NCBI GenBank assembly: GCA_013299045.1
Contig: JAAFJX010000003.1
Coordinates: forward strand, 124,001 to 188,000
Direction: 5' to 3'
Origin: Cytophagales bacterium
Lineage (GTDB): Bacteria > Bacteroidota > Bacteroidia > Cytophagales > Bernardetiaceae
DNA: 64,000 nucleotides
Position numbers and translations under genes: made by a program. Shown here one piece after another: positions 15,760 through 24,737 of the stretch; within the stretch, counting starts at the first letter, position 1; each line of letters opens with the position of its first letter. A model generated the notes under the pieces. It saw nothing but the letters and a program-made list of their open reading frames with translations. It ran no database searches and was not told where the DNA came from.

Positions 15760-18700
15760 CTAACGAATCAAGACAAAAGAGCCTGTATGCCGAATCGGTT
15801 TATAAGGCATAGATTGGCTGTAGTATTCCACCATCCAAAAATAGCGGTCTTGGGGTAGCTGCTTGCCCAAGTTTTGGTACGTGCCGTCCCAGAAGTCTGT
15901 TTCCTTCATGGCTTCTGCCGTGGGTGCGTGTAGCTGATAGACGCATTCGTTCCAGCGGTCATAAATATAGAAATCTAGTCGTATAAAATGCGCGCCAAAG
16001 ATTGTAAATCGTTCGTTGAGATTATCTTTGTTAGGCGTAAAGGCCGTACCTACATAAAAACGCGGTTCACAACGCTCCCTGATATGAAGCGTATCTTCGC
16101 CTATGCAACCAAAATCGCTGGTTACGCGAATGATATAAACGCCACCCGAATCTATTTCCAGCTCCTGTTTACGGCTCAAAATATTGCCGAGCGTGTCATA
16201 CCAACGGTAGAGGTACTTTTGACCAGCCCTTGCATTGATTACCTCTGGCTTGAATTTGTAGGTAATCCGTTCAAAGAAAGTACTTTCTGGGCCTTCAAAA
16301 CAAAGAATGGTGTCTCGTTTGAGGTCAGTTTTAGGTATGGGGTTAAAATCAACTTTGGTGCTGAGGGTATAAACACAAGAGTCAGTTGTTACTTGCAAAG
16401 AATAGATGCCACTAGAATCTACCCAAATGTAGGCAGAGGTATCGCCTGTACTCCAAAGATAGGTCGTTATGCCGTCGTTTAACCTTGCACCAATCTGAAT
16501 GGAATCGCCTTGACAGCCCGCAACTGATTCTGGTAGGCGCAAACGCGGCGTTACCATGATAGTAACGGAGTCGTAACCCACGCAACCTCGGTCGTCTATT
16601 ACGGTTACATAATAGGTAGTGGTGTCTAAAGGCGCTACGGTAGTTTGGGCGGTGCTGTCGCCGTGCCACCAATAATAGTTGCGACCTCTTTCAGCAAAAG
16701 CAGTGAGTGTAACTGGGGTGCCTGGGCAAATGATAATGCTGTCGCGAGAGGCTGGCAAAATAGTTACGACTGGTGGGTCAAAGACTTCTACCAGCACAGA
16801 ATCGTAGCCAAATTTACATGAATTTAGTCCAGTAGCGCGGAGCATATAGGCCGTTGTTTTGAGCGGCTTGGCTATAAAAATAGAGTCACGGCTTACCACG
16901 GAGTCAGGGAATTCGGCCAAAACCCATTCGTAAAGCCTTGTTTGGCTGCCCAGCGCAATGAGTGGTGTGCTGTCGCCATAGCAAATTTGTACGCTATTCA
17001 GAGGCAATGCGCGTGCCTCGGGCTGGCGCTCAAAAGTTATAAGGACGGTGTCGGATACAGTACAACCAGTGAGCGTATCAAAAACTTCCAGAGCGTAAAT
17101 ACGCTGCAAATAAGTGGGTTTATCTTTGAAAGTAGCTGTAACAGTTTGGTTCGTTCCTAGCAGTACGCGACGGCTCGGTACGGCCAAATCCACCAACCAC
17201 CAATTATACTGTGTTGTGGCTGTGTGTGTACTATCAAAACCGCTTAAAGTCAAGGAGTTCAGTTCACAAAGGACTGTGTCTTTACCTAGGTTCACGTTCA
17301 GTGGTTTATGAATTGTTACGCGCACGGTATCGCTGCTGTAACAGCCGCTAAAAGGGTTCGTAACTTTCAAAACATAAACCCCGCTGGTGTCTGCTGCTAA
17401 AAACTTTTGATTCTTGGCCGCTAATGTGCCATTTTTAAACCATTCTAGCGTCATACTATTGACATCTCCTGCCGTGAATAGTGTATCGGTAGATTCACAA
17501 GTCCCTTTTACTTCGTCTATGCCCACTATCAAAAATGTAGGCTCGGGATAATAGGTTACAAAAATGGTATCAGTGGCTTTACAACCTGTTTTGTTGGTTA
17601 CAATAACTCTGTATTGATGTGTGCCGAGTTCGAGTACTTTGAGCGTTGCTTTAGTAGCAGAACCCAGCAGAGAGCCGTCTTTGAACCATTCATATTTAGC
17701 ATCAAGGTCGTGCGTGCTGTCGTAGGCATTGAGAATAGTGGCAGAGTCGCGTGTACAGAAAAAGAGGGAATCGTCTGCAAATTTGAGGACGGGCGGCGCA
17801 AAAAATTCAACTTTAAGGCTATCCTTGGTTTTACAGCCTGTAAATTTATTCGTAACAGTCAGGGAGTATATACCGCTTTTATTGACAATAGCCGAAAGGC
17901 TGTCGCTAGGAATTTTCACAAAACCGGGGCCTGTCCATTTGGTGTAGAAGCTATCTACATTGGTAAGTGGAACAAAAAGCGTGTCGGTAGCCAAACAAGT
18001 CCCTTTGAGCGCGTCATGGCCTTGAATCTTGAAGATAGGCAGAGGATTAAAACCAACGGTTACGGTGTCGCTACTCAGGCAGCCTGCTGCCGAAGTAACT
18101 TCTACGCGATAGCGGAAGCGCTGCGAAGGTGTGTAAACTCCGAGTGTATCTTTGGTACTGCCTGCAATGAGTATGCCGTCTTTGAACCATTTATAGGTAG
18201 TACCTGCCTTATGCGAAGTATCCTTGGCGTTCAAAATAAAGCGTGTTACGTCGTTACAAAGCCAAAAAGGCCCTTTCAAGTCCACTCCTGGCTTTTTATT
18301 AATAATGACACGAATGGAGTCCTTGCCCACACAGCTTGTAGCCGTATTGGTTATGGTGAGGAAATATTTACCTGCTTTATTAACAACAGCATTGGGCGTA
18401 GCAGCACCAGAAACGATGCCTGCTGTAGTACCAGCAGCATTACGCCAAGCGTATGTTACGCCTCCAAAAGGAATGTGAGAAAGGGTTACGAGAGAGTCGC
18501 AACTACTGATGCTATCTGCTAAATTCACTGCCGGTTCAGGGCTGTAGGTAACCACAATATTCTTAGAGTTAGAGCAGCCCAAAGGCGAGGAGGTTTCAGT
18601 TACTACTACTGTATAGGTAACGGTACTAGAAATATCTTTGACACCAATAGAAGAGGTTGTAAGGCCAGACAGCAGTACACCATTCTTAAACCAGCGATAA

Positions 18701-19371
18701 GTAACACCTGTTGAATGGCTACCATGGAGTGCATTTAAGACCGTAATGGTATCTTTGTTACATTTTTTTATCTCGGCAGGAGTAGGAATGATGGGTGGCG
18801 GCACTATCGTAATTCGTACGGAGTCTGTGGACACACAGCCTGTGGCTGTATTAGTGGCCGTAACCATATAAAGACCAGACTGGTTCACAGTACAAGTGCC
18901 AAAGTCTGTTGTAAAAATACCAGTAAAGCCACCGGTTAATTTGTTTGACCAAGCATAGGAAATACCTGATACATTTGGTAAATTGATAGTGTATGTGCTT
19001 GCGCAGGTTACCTGGTCTGAACCCAGTTCTATAAGCGGACTAGCTATGGTTTGTACAAAATTTGTCTTTACTTCAGTATCCGTAATGCCGCCAGCAAAGG
19101 TAACAGTAAGTGTTACAGTATAAGCACCCGCTGCAGTATAAAATGCAACAGGGTTGGCCAGAGCAGAACCTGTGCTATTGCCAAAATCCCACGCGTAGGA
19201 TACGGGCGTACCACCTGAAGGATTGGCGGTAAACCTAACACCTATGGGTAAAACGCAGCCTGTAGTGGGCGTAGCAGCAGTAAAGTCGGCAGTTTGTGCA
19301 CTACTATCTATTGAAAAAAACAATAATAGACCCAAACCAATAAAAGCGGAGATAATTTTTTTATAGAGCAT
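15760..19371 (-). CDS. Giant PKD/Ig-repeat protein with T9SS type B sorting domain
   Basis: About 1203 residues. Signal peptide (MLYKKIISAFIGLGLLLFFS, cleaved near SSA-Q), then a PKD domain ('VSYAWDFGNSTGSALANPVA', 'AGAYTVTLTV'), then about ten Ig-like repeats of 75-95 residues that recur as 'WFKDG', 'YRVxVT', 'GC..SDTVxV', many with paired Cys. The last 90 residues ('FYVGTAFTPNKDNLNERF', 'FYIYDRWNECVYQ', 'WDGTYQNLGKQLPQDRYFW') are the gliding-motility-associated C-terminal domain (type B), which directs export by T9SS and surface attachment. I use the ATG at 19371; an upstream TTG frame adds 35 unrelated residues. Likely an adhesin or surface scaffold; the ligand is unknown. Confidence 0.92.
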   Translation of the reverse strand: MLYKKIISAFIGLGLLLFFSIDSSAQTADFTAATPTTGCVLPIGVRFTANPSGGTPVSYAWDFGNSTGSALANPVAFYTAAGAYTVTLTVTFAGGITDTEVKTNFVQTIASPLIELGSDQVTCASTYTINLPNVSGISYAWSNKLTGGFTGIFTTDFGTCTVNQSGLYMVTATNTATGCVSTDSVRITIVPPPIIPTPAEIKKCNKDTITVLNALHGSHSTGVTYRWFKNGVLLSGLTTSSIGVKDISSTVTYTVVVTETSSPLGCSNSKNIVVTYSPEPAVNLADSISSCDSLVTLSHIPFGGVTYAWRNAAGTTAGIVSGAATPNAVVNKAGKYFLTITNTATSCVGKDSIRVIINKKPGVDLKGPFWLCNDVTRFILNAKDTSHKAGTTYKWFKDGILIAGSTKDTLGVYTPSQRFRYRVEVTSAAGCLSSDTVTVGFNPLPIFKIQGHDALKGTCLATDTLFVPLTNVDSFYTKWTGPGFVKIPSDSLSAIVNKSGIYSLTVTNKFTGCKTKDSLKVEFFAPPVLKFADDSLFFCTRDSATILNAYDSTHDLDAKYEWFKDGSLLGSATKATLKVLELGTHQYRVIVTNKTGCKATDTIFVTYYPEPTFLIVGIDEVKGTCESTDTLFTAGDVNSMTLEWFKNGTLAAKNQKFLAADTSGVYVLKVTNPFSGCYSSDTVRVTIHKPLNVNLGKDTVLCELNSLTLSGFDSTHTATTQYNWWLVDLAVPSRRVLLGTNQTVTATFKDKPTYLQRIYALEVFDTLTGCTVSDTVLITFERQPEARALPLNSVQICYGDSTPLIALGSQTRLYEWVLAEFPDSVVSRDSIFIAKPLKTTAYMLRATGLNSCKFGYDSVLVEVFDPPVVTILPASRDSIIICPGTPVTLTAFAERGRNYYWWHGDSTAQTTVAPLDTTTYYVTVIDDRGCVGYDSVTIMVTPRLRLPESVAGCQGDSIQIGARLNDGITTYLWSTGDTSAYIWVDSSGIYSLQVTTDSCVYTLSTKVDFNPIPKTDLKRDTILCFEGPESTFFERITYKFKPEVINARAGQKYLYRWYDTLGNILSRKQELEIDSGGVYIIRVTSDFGCIGEDTLHIRERCEPRFYVGTAFTPNKDNLNERFTIFGAHFIRLDFYIYDRWNECVYQLHAPTAEAMKETDFWDGTYQNLGKQLPQDRYFWMVEYYSQSMPYKPIRHTGSFVLIR

Positions 19372-20008
19372 AGTCGTTACTATTAAAAACAACAACTTAA
19401 TAGCGTTGCAACATAATATATGGTATTCTCTTAATACATTGGGTCTGCACAAAATGTTCGCTACCTCTGCAAGCATTCAAATCCAAATAAAATTAGGCTT
19501 TAGGCTTCACCTGGCGGAATAATGTATTAATAGGCTGCAAATTTGCCAAATTATTTATTAATAAACGCAACATTAACATAAATCTTATCTGATGTACTTA
19601 GTTTTTTTGTTTGCTCAGGGCATCAATAAAATAAAAAGATACATGAAATGAGGATATGCCATTGCTTTTTTAGCCAAACTCTTTTGGCAAGTAAGTCCTA
19701 GCTAAAAAATAAAATAATCCTTGTTTTATGCTTTCTATAAGCACCTCTCTAGCGTGGAAAAAAAAATGGTCATCAATGCAACCTTTTTGAACTGGCGCGG
19801 ACACCACGAAGTGTGCGTTTTTGCTATGAATTTATGTTCGGAAATGAACAGTAAGAATCAAAAAACAAATACCTTAGTTCGTTAAAATACTAAAAATCAG
19901 CTATTTAAATTATTTGGCACGTCTTTGGCATCTCTCTTAAACGTCAAGGCAAAACAAAACTGACAACAAATACAGTCTCATCTCATCAAATTTAAGTAAA
20001 GTAAGACC
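19372..20008. other. Gene-free divergent region
   Basis: 637 bases between two divergent genes for secreted products. It is AT-rich, without a consensus TAnnTTTG promoter that I can point to for either gene. A 39-codon frame at 19766-19885 has no family resemblance. Around 19795-19818 the segment GACACCACGAAGTGTGC forms a short inverted repeat (ACAC/GTGT) in a GC-richer patch. No RNA gene recognised. Confidence 0.5.
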
Positions 20009-20407
20009 ATGAAATCATCTGTTAAAACACTCGTATTCTCTGCCATCTTAGGCTTGTTTATATTCACTTCGGCTTCTGCAACACCAGATAGCTGCCAAGG
20101 TGAAACCATGAAATCTTTTAGCATGGTTACATTGGTAGAAATGAATGCCAGTTTGGAGCAAGACCTCACAGAGAGCCAGGAGTTGGCAGTTGCCCAAATG
20201 GCTACTGATTTGGTGAACAACATGGAGCAGAACGCAGCATTAGAAATGTATGAACCAAATGCTTATCTCAAAAGAGCTGCTGCTGGTATCGTTGAAACTG
20301 CTGAAGCAAACGCCTTGGCGCAAGTTGATATGCACTTAGAAGAAGCCGCTATAGCAAAGGCCATTACCACAATGGTTGAAGAGAACGCCGCTAATGACGC
20401 TGAATAA
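20009..20407 (+). CDS. Small secreted alpha-helical protein, unknown
   Basis: 132 residues with a clear Sec signal peptide (cleaved near residue 24, 'TSASA-TPDS'). The mature 108 residues have a single Cys and are rich in Ala, Glu, Met and Gln with almost no Gly or Pro, predicting one or a few long amphipathic helices: 'LVEMNASLEQDLTESQELAV', 'VEENAAN'. The frequent small/acidic heptad-like spacing would suit a coiled coil or a periplasmic chaperone-like protein, which is inference. I recognise no family. A strong terminator follows at 20510. It stands alone between two minus-strand genes. Confidence 0.7.
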   Translation: MKSSVKTLVFSAILGLFIFTSASATPDSCQGETMKSFSMVTLVEMNASLEQDLTESQELAVAQMATDLVNNMEQNAALEMYEPNAYLKRAAAGIVETAEANALAQVDMHLEEAAIAKAITTMVEENAANDAE

Positions 20408-20509
20408 GCGTGTAAGTTTTAGTACAAGCACACATAAAAATTAGTAAGTAACAGTTAGGTTGAAGCATAGAATTTAAAGTATTGAACTTTCATCATTTAC
20501 ACAAACCAA

Positions 20510-20542
20510 AAAATCCTTGTGCATTGCACGAGGATTTTTTTT
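20510..20542 (+). terminator. Rho-independent terminator
   Basis: AAAATCCTTGTGC and GCACGAGGATTTT form a 12-13 bp stem with a 3-base loop, followed by T residues. It ends the transcript of the 20009 gene. Confidence 0.85.
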
Positions 20543-20615
20543 ATGCCGAGTTTAACCAGAAAGATAGTTGAATAATGCGTCTTGAAGCGCCCTAAGAATC
20601 AACAAAAAAACTGAC

Positions 20616-21002
20616 TTATTTGATAAATATCTTGATGTTATTCAAATCAATATCTGAAGGCATTTCTCCTTTGCAGGGTCTGTAAGCCAAAAGCGTAATG
20701 GAGTGCCGTGGATAGATATTGACACGTACATCGCCATGATTGTTTGAACTTGTGCCTGCATCACATTGAAAACTCGGTTTGAACGACACCGATACCTCAC
20801 GCGCATTGGTGTTGCGAAGCCGCACCAAAGTATTCAACTTCATGTCATATGGGGATTCTTGGTGTTTGATATAAACCTCTACCCCGCTAATTTTTTTAAA
20901 CAAGACCCATTCATTAATGGGCATTTCTGTTTGCGCAAATCCGTCGGTGCTAAAGAAGCACGCGCCACAAAATAGCAAAAAAGCAACAATGTACTTATTC
21001 AT
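20616..21002 (-). CDS. Secreted protein of unknown function
   Basis: 128 residues from the ATG at 21002. A Sec signal peptide 'KYIVAFLLFCGACFFSTDGF' ends near FAQ-T. The mature part is a compact beta-rich domain, 'EWVLFKKISGVEVYIKHQES', 'TLVRLRNTNAREVSVSFKPSF', with two Cys (in 'FQCDAG' and 'RPCKGE') that could form a disulfide. Small Bacteroidota proteins that start from 'W-x-L-F-K-x-x-x-G-V-x-x-Y' and describe a contact with an Ig-like fold look similar, but I know no function. The upstream TTG/ATG alternatives (to 21083) would place 27 extra residues before the signal. A promoter-like element is at 21179-21209. Confidence 0.75.
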   Translation of the reverse strand: MNKYIVAFLLFCGACFFSTDGFAQTEMPINEWVLFKKISGVEVYIKHQESPYDMKLNTLVRLRNTNAREVSVSFKPSFQCDAGTSSNNHGDVRVNIYPRHSITLLAYRPCKGEMPSDIDLNNIKIFIK

Positions 21003-21178
21003 AGTGGGTTTTGCAGAGAGTTTAGCCTGTTTACTTGGGGCAAAATAGTTTTGATAAAAACCTACCAATATCATATTTTGCAAAATTCAGACCCATTTGG
21101 TTTACTTAGAATATTAACCTTTTTTTTTAGAAAATAGTATATCAAAGTACTTAATTTTGGCTCGCCAAGTAAGCGATG

Positions 21179-21209
21179 CAAAAATACAATTTGTAAAAAA
21201 ATATTACAA
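21179..21209 (-). promoter_or_regulatory. Possible promoter for the 21002 gene
   Basis: On the minus strand TTG (21209-21207), 20-base spacer, TATTTTTG (21186-21179). The fit is good, but it would give a leader of about 165 bases, so it is tentative. Confidence 0.45.
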
Positions 21210-21312
21210 GATTATACGCTTAAAATTTTACCGTAGTGCTACAAAAAATTAATCTCCTGCTTCAAAAGTGCTATTAATTTAATCTTTTGTTTGCATATAC
21301 TAAACCTTAAGT

Positions 21313-21355
21313 AAAAGGCTGGCCATGTTCCGAGTTTATACCTAACCAGCCTTTT
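21313..21355 (-). terminator. Terminator after gcvT
   Basis: AAAAGGCTGG (21313-21322) pairs with CCAGCCTTTT (21346-21355), a perfect 10-bp stem. In the minus direction it lies just past the gcvT stop codon. Confidence 0.8.
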
Positions 21356-21370
21356 GTATTTAACTAAAGA

Positions 21371-22468
21371 CTACTTTTTATGAACAAGAGGTAACTTAGC
21401 CACAACAGCCTTTATTTTTTTACCTCTAATATCAATAAAAATGTCTGTGCCTGCTTTGCTGTGCGCGGTTTCTAAATAAGCCATACCGATACCCTTATCC
21501 AAAGAAGGAGAATGCGTCCCGCTTGTAATGCGTCCAATTTTTTGATTGCTGGCATCAAAAACTTCGTAACCTTGGCGCGGAATACCTTTTTCTAACATCT
21601 CAAAGCCCACTAACTTTTGGCTCAGGCCGTTTTCTTTTTGCTTGAGCAAAGCCTCCGAGTTGGTAAAAGTTTTTGTAAACTTTGTAATCCAACCCAGCCC
21701 AGCCTCCAAAGGAGAAGTGCTATCGTCTATATCATTGCCATAAAGGCAGAAGCCCATTTCCATACGCAGCGTGTCGCGGGCAGCCAAACCTATAGGCTTA
21801 ATGCCGAAAGGCGCACCAGCTTCAAAAACCGCGTGCCATAGTTTTTCGGCCATGCTGTTTTTTACATAGAGTTCAAAACCACCAGCACCTGTATAACCTG
21901 TTGCAGATATAATTATTTCTATGCCAGCCATTTGCCCTACCTGAAATGAATAATACTCCATGTCTGCTAGCTTTACGTCGGTCAGGCTCTGCAAGGCTTC
22001 GGCGGCTCTGGGGCCTTGTACGGCCAAAAGACTCATGTCGTCAGACACATTGGTCATTTGAACACCAAAATTATTTTTTGCGCTAATCCAAGCCCAATCT
22101 TTGTCAATATTTGAGGCATTGACCACAAGAAAATATTTTTCGGCGCTCATTCTATAAACGAGCAAATCGTCCACTATGCCGCCCTTATCGTTAGGCAAGC
22201 AAGAATACTGTACTTTACCATCAATCAGTTTTGATGCGTCATTGGACGTTACAGCCTGAATCAAGTTTAGTGCTTGAGCGCCTTCCAAAATAAATTCGCC
22301 CATGTGCGATACATCAAAAACGCCAACTGCTTGGCGGACAGTGTGGTGCTCTTCTATCTGCGAGGTATAGCGTACAGGCATATTATAACCTGCAAAAGGA
22401 ATCATTTTAGCTCCCAAAGCCTCGTGGATATGGTTTAGTGCTACGGTTTTGAGCGTTTCGGTACTCAT
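21371..22468 (-). CDS. gcvT: Aminomethyltransferase, glycine cleavage T protein
   Basis: T protein of the glycine cleavage system: releases ammonia from the aminomethyl-lipoyl H protein and forms 5,10-methylene-THF. Family marks are '[16 protein letters not shown]', '[10 protein letters not shown]', '[19 protein letters not shown]', '[11 protein letters not shown]', '[14 protein letters not shown]' (folate pocket) and '[15 protein letters not shown]' with the Asp/Arg of the active site. The ATG at 22468 gives 365 residues, the normal length. A -7 element TACCTTTG lies at 22505-22512 but no matching -33. gcvP and gcvH are not nearby. Complete and confident. Confidence 0.96.
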   Translation of the reverse strand: MSTETLKTVALNHIHEALGAKMIPFAGYNMPVRYTSQIEEHHTVRQAVGVFDVSHMGEFILEGAQALNLIQAVTSNDASKLIDGKVQYSCLPNDKGGIVDDLLVYRMSAEKYFLVVNASNIDKDWAWISAKNNFGVQMTNVSDDMSLLAVQGPRAAEALQSLTDVKLADMEYYSFQVGQMAGIEIIISATGYTGAGGFELYVKNSMAEKLWHAVFEAGAPFGIKPIGLAARDTLRMEMGFCLYGNDIDDSTSPLEAGLGWITKFTKTFTNSEALLKQKENGLSQKLVGFEMLEKGIPRQGYEVFDASNQKIGRITSGTHSPSLDKGIGMAYLETAHSKAGTDIFIDIRGKKIKAVVAKLPLVHKK

Positions 22469-22658
22469 TGGACTTCTGTGGATTGAGTTTAGGCAATTTT
22501 GAGCCAAAGGTAGCGAAATGTATGAACTTTTACATAAATCCTGCAAAAAAATGCAACTTTTTCCAACATTTTAAAAACTTAAACGTTCAATATGAACTTA
22601 ATGTTAAATTAATGTTACATATTTGCAGAAGCATCTGCACTAGACTTTATGACCCGCC

Positions 22659-23528
22659 TTGAAAAAACCGATACACATAGCCTTCTTTCAATCTCAAAAC
22701 CTACTTTTTATAGGTGTTTGGGTGTTTTTGTGCCTCTTTACTAATCAGGTTTCTATACTTCGTGCCAAAACTTTTGAGCACGACAGCGTGAACAAATCAT
22801 TAACTAAAGAACAGCAGCCGCGTAACAAACAGAGTATGCAGGCTTTCAAATTGTTCCTTTCGGCTATGCCTGAGCTTTCCGAAGAAGGTAGAAAGGCTAT
22901 CAGCCAAAACTTTGAAGAAAGTTTGTTGATGTATAGAGCCAACAAAACGGAAGAAAGCACAGACAGACAGCTCAAAACACTTTGTCAGTTTTTAAAAAGC
23001 AGATACTTAAAGCAGTATGTGGCCAACAGTTCATTGGCTAGTACGATTAATAGCGGCGAGTTTGACTGCCTATCGGGTACAGCACTATTAGCCGCCGCTT
23101 TTCATTCAGAAGGTTTTGACTATCAGGTATATGAAACGGCTCATCACGTATTCTTGATGGTGCATCTCAGCGCCAAACGTGTTTTGATAGAGTGTACAGA
23201 CCCTACCCAAATGCTTGTTTGGAACGAGAAGGAAATTTCGCGCCGCTTGCAAAGTTATGCTAATGAGACCCTTACAACAGAAACAGCTGAGATAAAACTC
23301 GTGAAGCCCTTTTGCTTACCTATTGCCTTGCAGCAACTGGCTGGCCTAGTGCTTTTCAACAAAGCCGTTGCTTGCTTTAACGCACAATTATTCAGCAAAA
23401 GCATCGCTTTGTTAGAGTCTGCTGTTTTATACTATCCTTCAGAGCGCTGCAAAGAGCTTTTGGCAATAAGCCAGCAGCTTTTTAGAGATTTTGGCGACAG
23501 CCCAAGTGCTCATTTGGCCAAAGACTAG
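22659..23528 (+). CDS. Transglutaminase-like protein with C-terminal TPR-like repeats
   Basis: 289 residues. An N-terminal hydrophobic segment (about 12-35) serves as signal or anchor. The central part has 'SGEFDCLSGTALLAAAFHSEGF' (candidate nucleophile Cys) followed by 'YETAHHVFLMVHL' (candidate His) and 'ECTDPTQMLVWN' (Asp), the Cys-His-Asp layout of transglutaminase-like cysteine peptidases. The last 70 residues ('LFNKAVACFNAQLFSKSIALLESAVLYYPSE') look like TPR helices. Start: TTG at 22659; the only upstream ATG (22649) is in another frame. A near-consensus -7 box, CATATTTG, lies about 30 bases upstream. Function inferred: periplasmic protease or protein-crosslinker; no substrate known. 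Confidence 0.7.
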   Translation: MKKPIHIAFFQSQNLLFIGVWVFLCLFTNQVSILRAKTFEHDSVNKSLTKEQQPRNKQSMQAFKLFLSAMPELSEEGRKAISQNFEESLLMYRANKTEESTDRQLKTLCQFLKSRYLKQYVANSSLASTINSGEFDCLSGTALLAAAFHSEGFDYQVYETAHHVFLMVHLSAKRVLIECTDPTQMLVWNEKEISRRLQSYANETLTTETAEIKLVKPFCLPIALQQLAGLVLFNKAVACFNAQLFSKSIALLESAVLYYPSERCKELLAISQQLFRDFGDSPSAHLAKD

Positions 23529-23610
23529 GCTAAGTTATTTTTTAGCATTGTAGAGTCCAAGCATCAATTTTTTTATGTAATTTTGCGCTTTATTTTGAAA
23601 ATCAGATAGC

Positions 23611-24735
23611 ATGAAAATTGGTTTTGATGCCAAGAGAGCATTTCTCAACAACACAGGACTCGGTAATTATTCCCGCTTTGTCATTCAAACACTCGCCAAA
23701 CAGCACAGCCAAAACGAGTATGCCCTCTTTACACCATACACCGACAACGTGCACAAACACTCGCTTGCACGCCTAAAAAATGCTCAGATTATTACGCCCA
23801 GTAATATTTTCAACAAATCTTTTCCAAATTTTTGGCGAAATTTCAATTTGCCTAATGCCATCCGAAAGCACAAAATAGAGGTTTTTCATGGTCTGAGCAA
23901 CGAACTGCCGCGCAGCATCAAGAGCGCTGCTTGCAAAAAAATTGTAACCATACACGATTTAATTTTTATGCGCTACCCTCATTATTACAAAGCCATAGAC
24001 CGCCGAATTTATATAAACAAGGTGATTTATGCTTGTAAAATGGCCGATACGGTTATTGCGGCCAGTGAGCAGACTAAGCGCGATTTACAGGAATTTTTCA
24101 AAGTACCTGAGCAAAAAATTGAGGTTATTTATCAAGACTGCAATCCGCTCTTTTATGGTCAGTTCAGCACCCACAAGCTGGAGCAAGTATTAAAAGATTA
24201 TAAATTAGACGACGATTTTATTTTGTCAGTAGGGACTATTGAGCGCCGCAAAAACCAACTGACGCTCGTTAAAGCACTTGCCGAAGTACGAAAAGATTTT
24301 CCGCTAAAATTGGTATTGATTGGCAAAAAAATGCCATATTGCGTGGAAATAGAAAAGTTTGCGGCTCAACAAGGCTTACAAGATGCTATTACCTACATGA
24401 GCTTTGTGAGCAATGAAGACCTGCCCTACATTTACAAATTGGCAACTGCCTTTGTATATCCTTCTGTTTATGAAGGCTTTGGTATTCCTGTTCTGGAAGC
24501 CGCAAATGTACAAGTCCCTGTTATCACTACTGCTTGTACCAGTATGCAGGAAATAGGCCATGAGGCTTTTTCTTATTTTGACGGCCAAAGCGCAGAAGAT
24601 TTGGCAGCCAAAATAAAAACCGTAGTTGCTAACCCCACCCAGCGCGACCAGATGCGAAAAGCAGGGCTAGAAAGGGCGCAAAAATTCAGGGGAGAGGTTA
24701 TTGGCCAGCAAATCATTCAACTCTATCAACGCTAA
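23611..24735 (+). CDS. Glycosyltransferase family 4
   Basis: GT-B-fold retaining glycosyltransferase, 374 residues. N-domain begins 'MKIGFDAKRAFLNNTGLGNYSR' with the Gly-rich acceptor loop; the C-domain has 'ILSVGTIERRKNQLTLVKAL' (donor-binding), 'FVSNEDLPYIYKLATAFVYPS', and the E-x7-E motif 'YEGFGIPVLEAANVQVPVI'. The predicted reaction is transfer from a nucleotide sugar, probably mannose or a related sugar, to a membrane or surface glycan; the specificity is not readable. A -7 element TAATTTTG at 23578-23585 precedes it. The next gene begins 3 bases after the stop codon, and together with nhaA these form a probable three-gene operon. Confidence 0.9.
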   Translation: MKIGFDAKRAFLNNTGLGNYSRFVIQTLAKQHSQNEYALFTPYTDNVHKHSLARLKNAQIITPSNIFNKSFPNFWRNFNLPNAIRKHKIEVFHGLSNELPRSIKSAACKKIVTIHDLIFMRYPHYYKAIDRRIYINKVIYACKMADTVIAASEQTKRDLQEFFKVPEQKIEVIYQDCNPLFYGQFSTHKLEQVLKDYKLDDDFILSVGTIERRKNQLTLVKALAEVRKDFPLKLVLIGKKMPYCVEIEKFAAQQGLQDAITYMSFVSNEDLPYIYKLATAFVYPSVYEGFGIPVLEAANVQVPVITTACTSMQEIGHEAFSYFDGQSAEDLAAKIKTVVANPTQRDQMRKAGLERAQKFRGEVIGQQIIQLYQR

Positions 24736-24737
24736 AA

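Noticed and set aside
17614-18522. 302-codon plus-strand ORF opposite the PKD protein
   Set aside because: It is the shadow of the repeat-rich minus-strand gene, with no start context or domain; repeats keep the antisense frame open.
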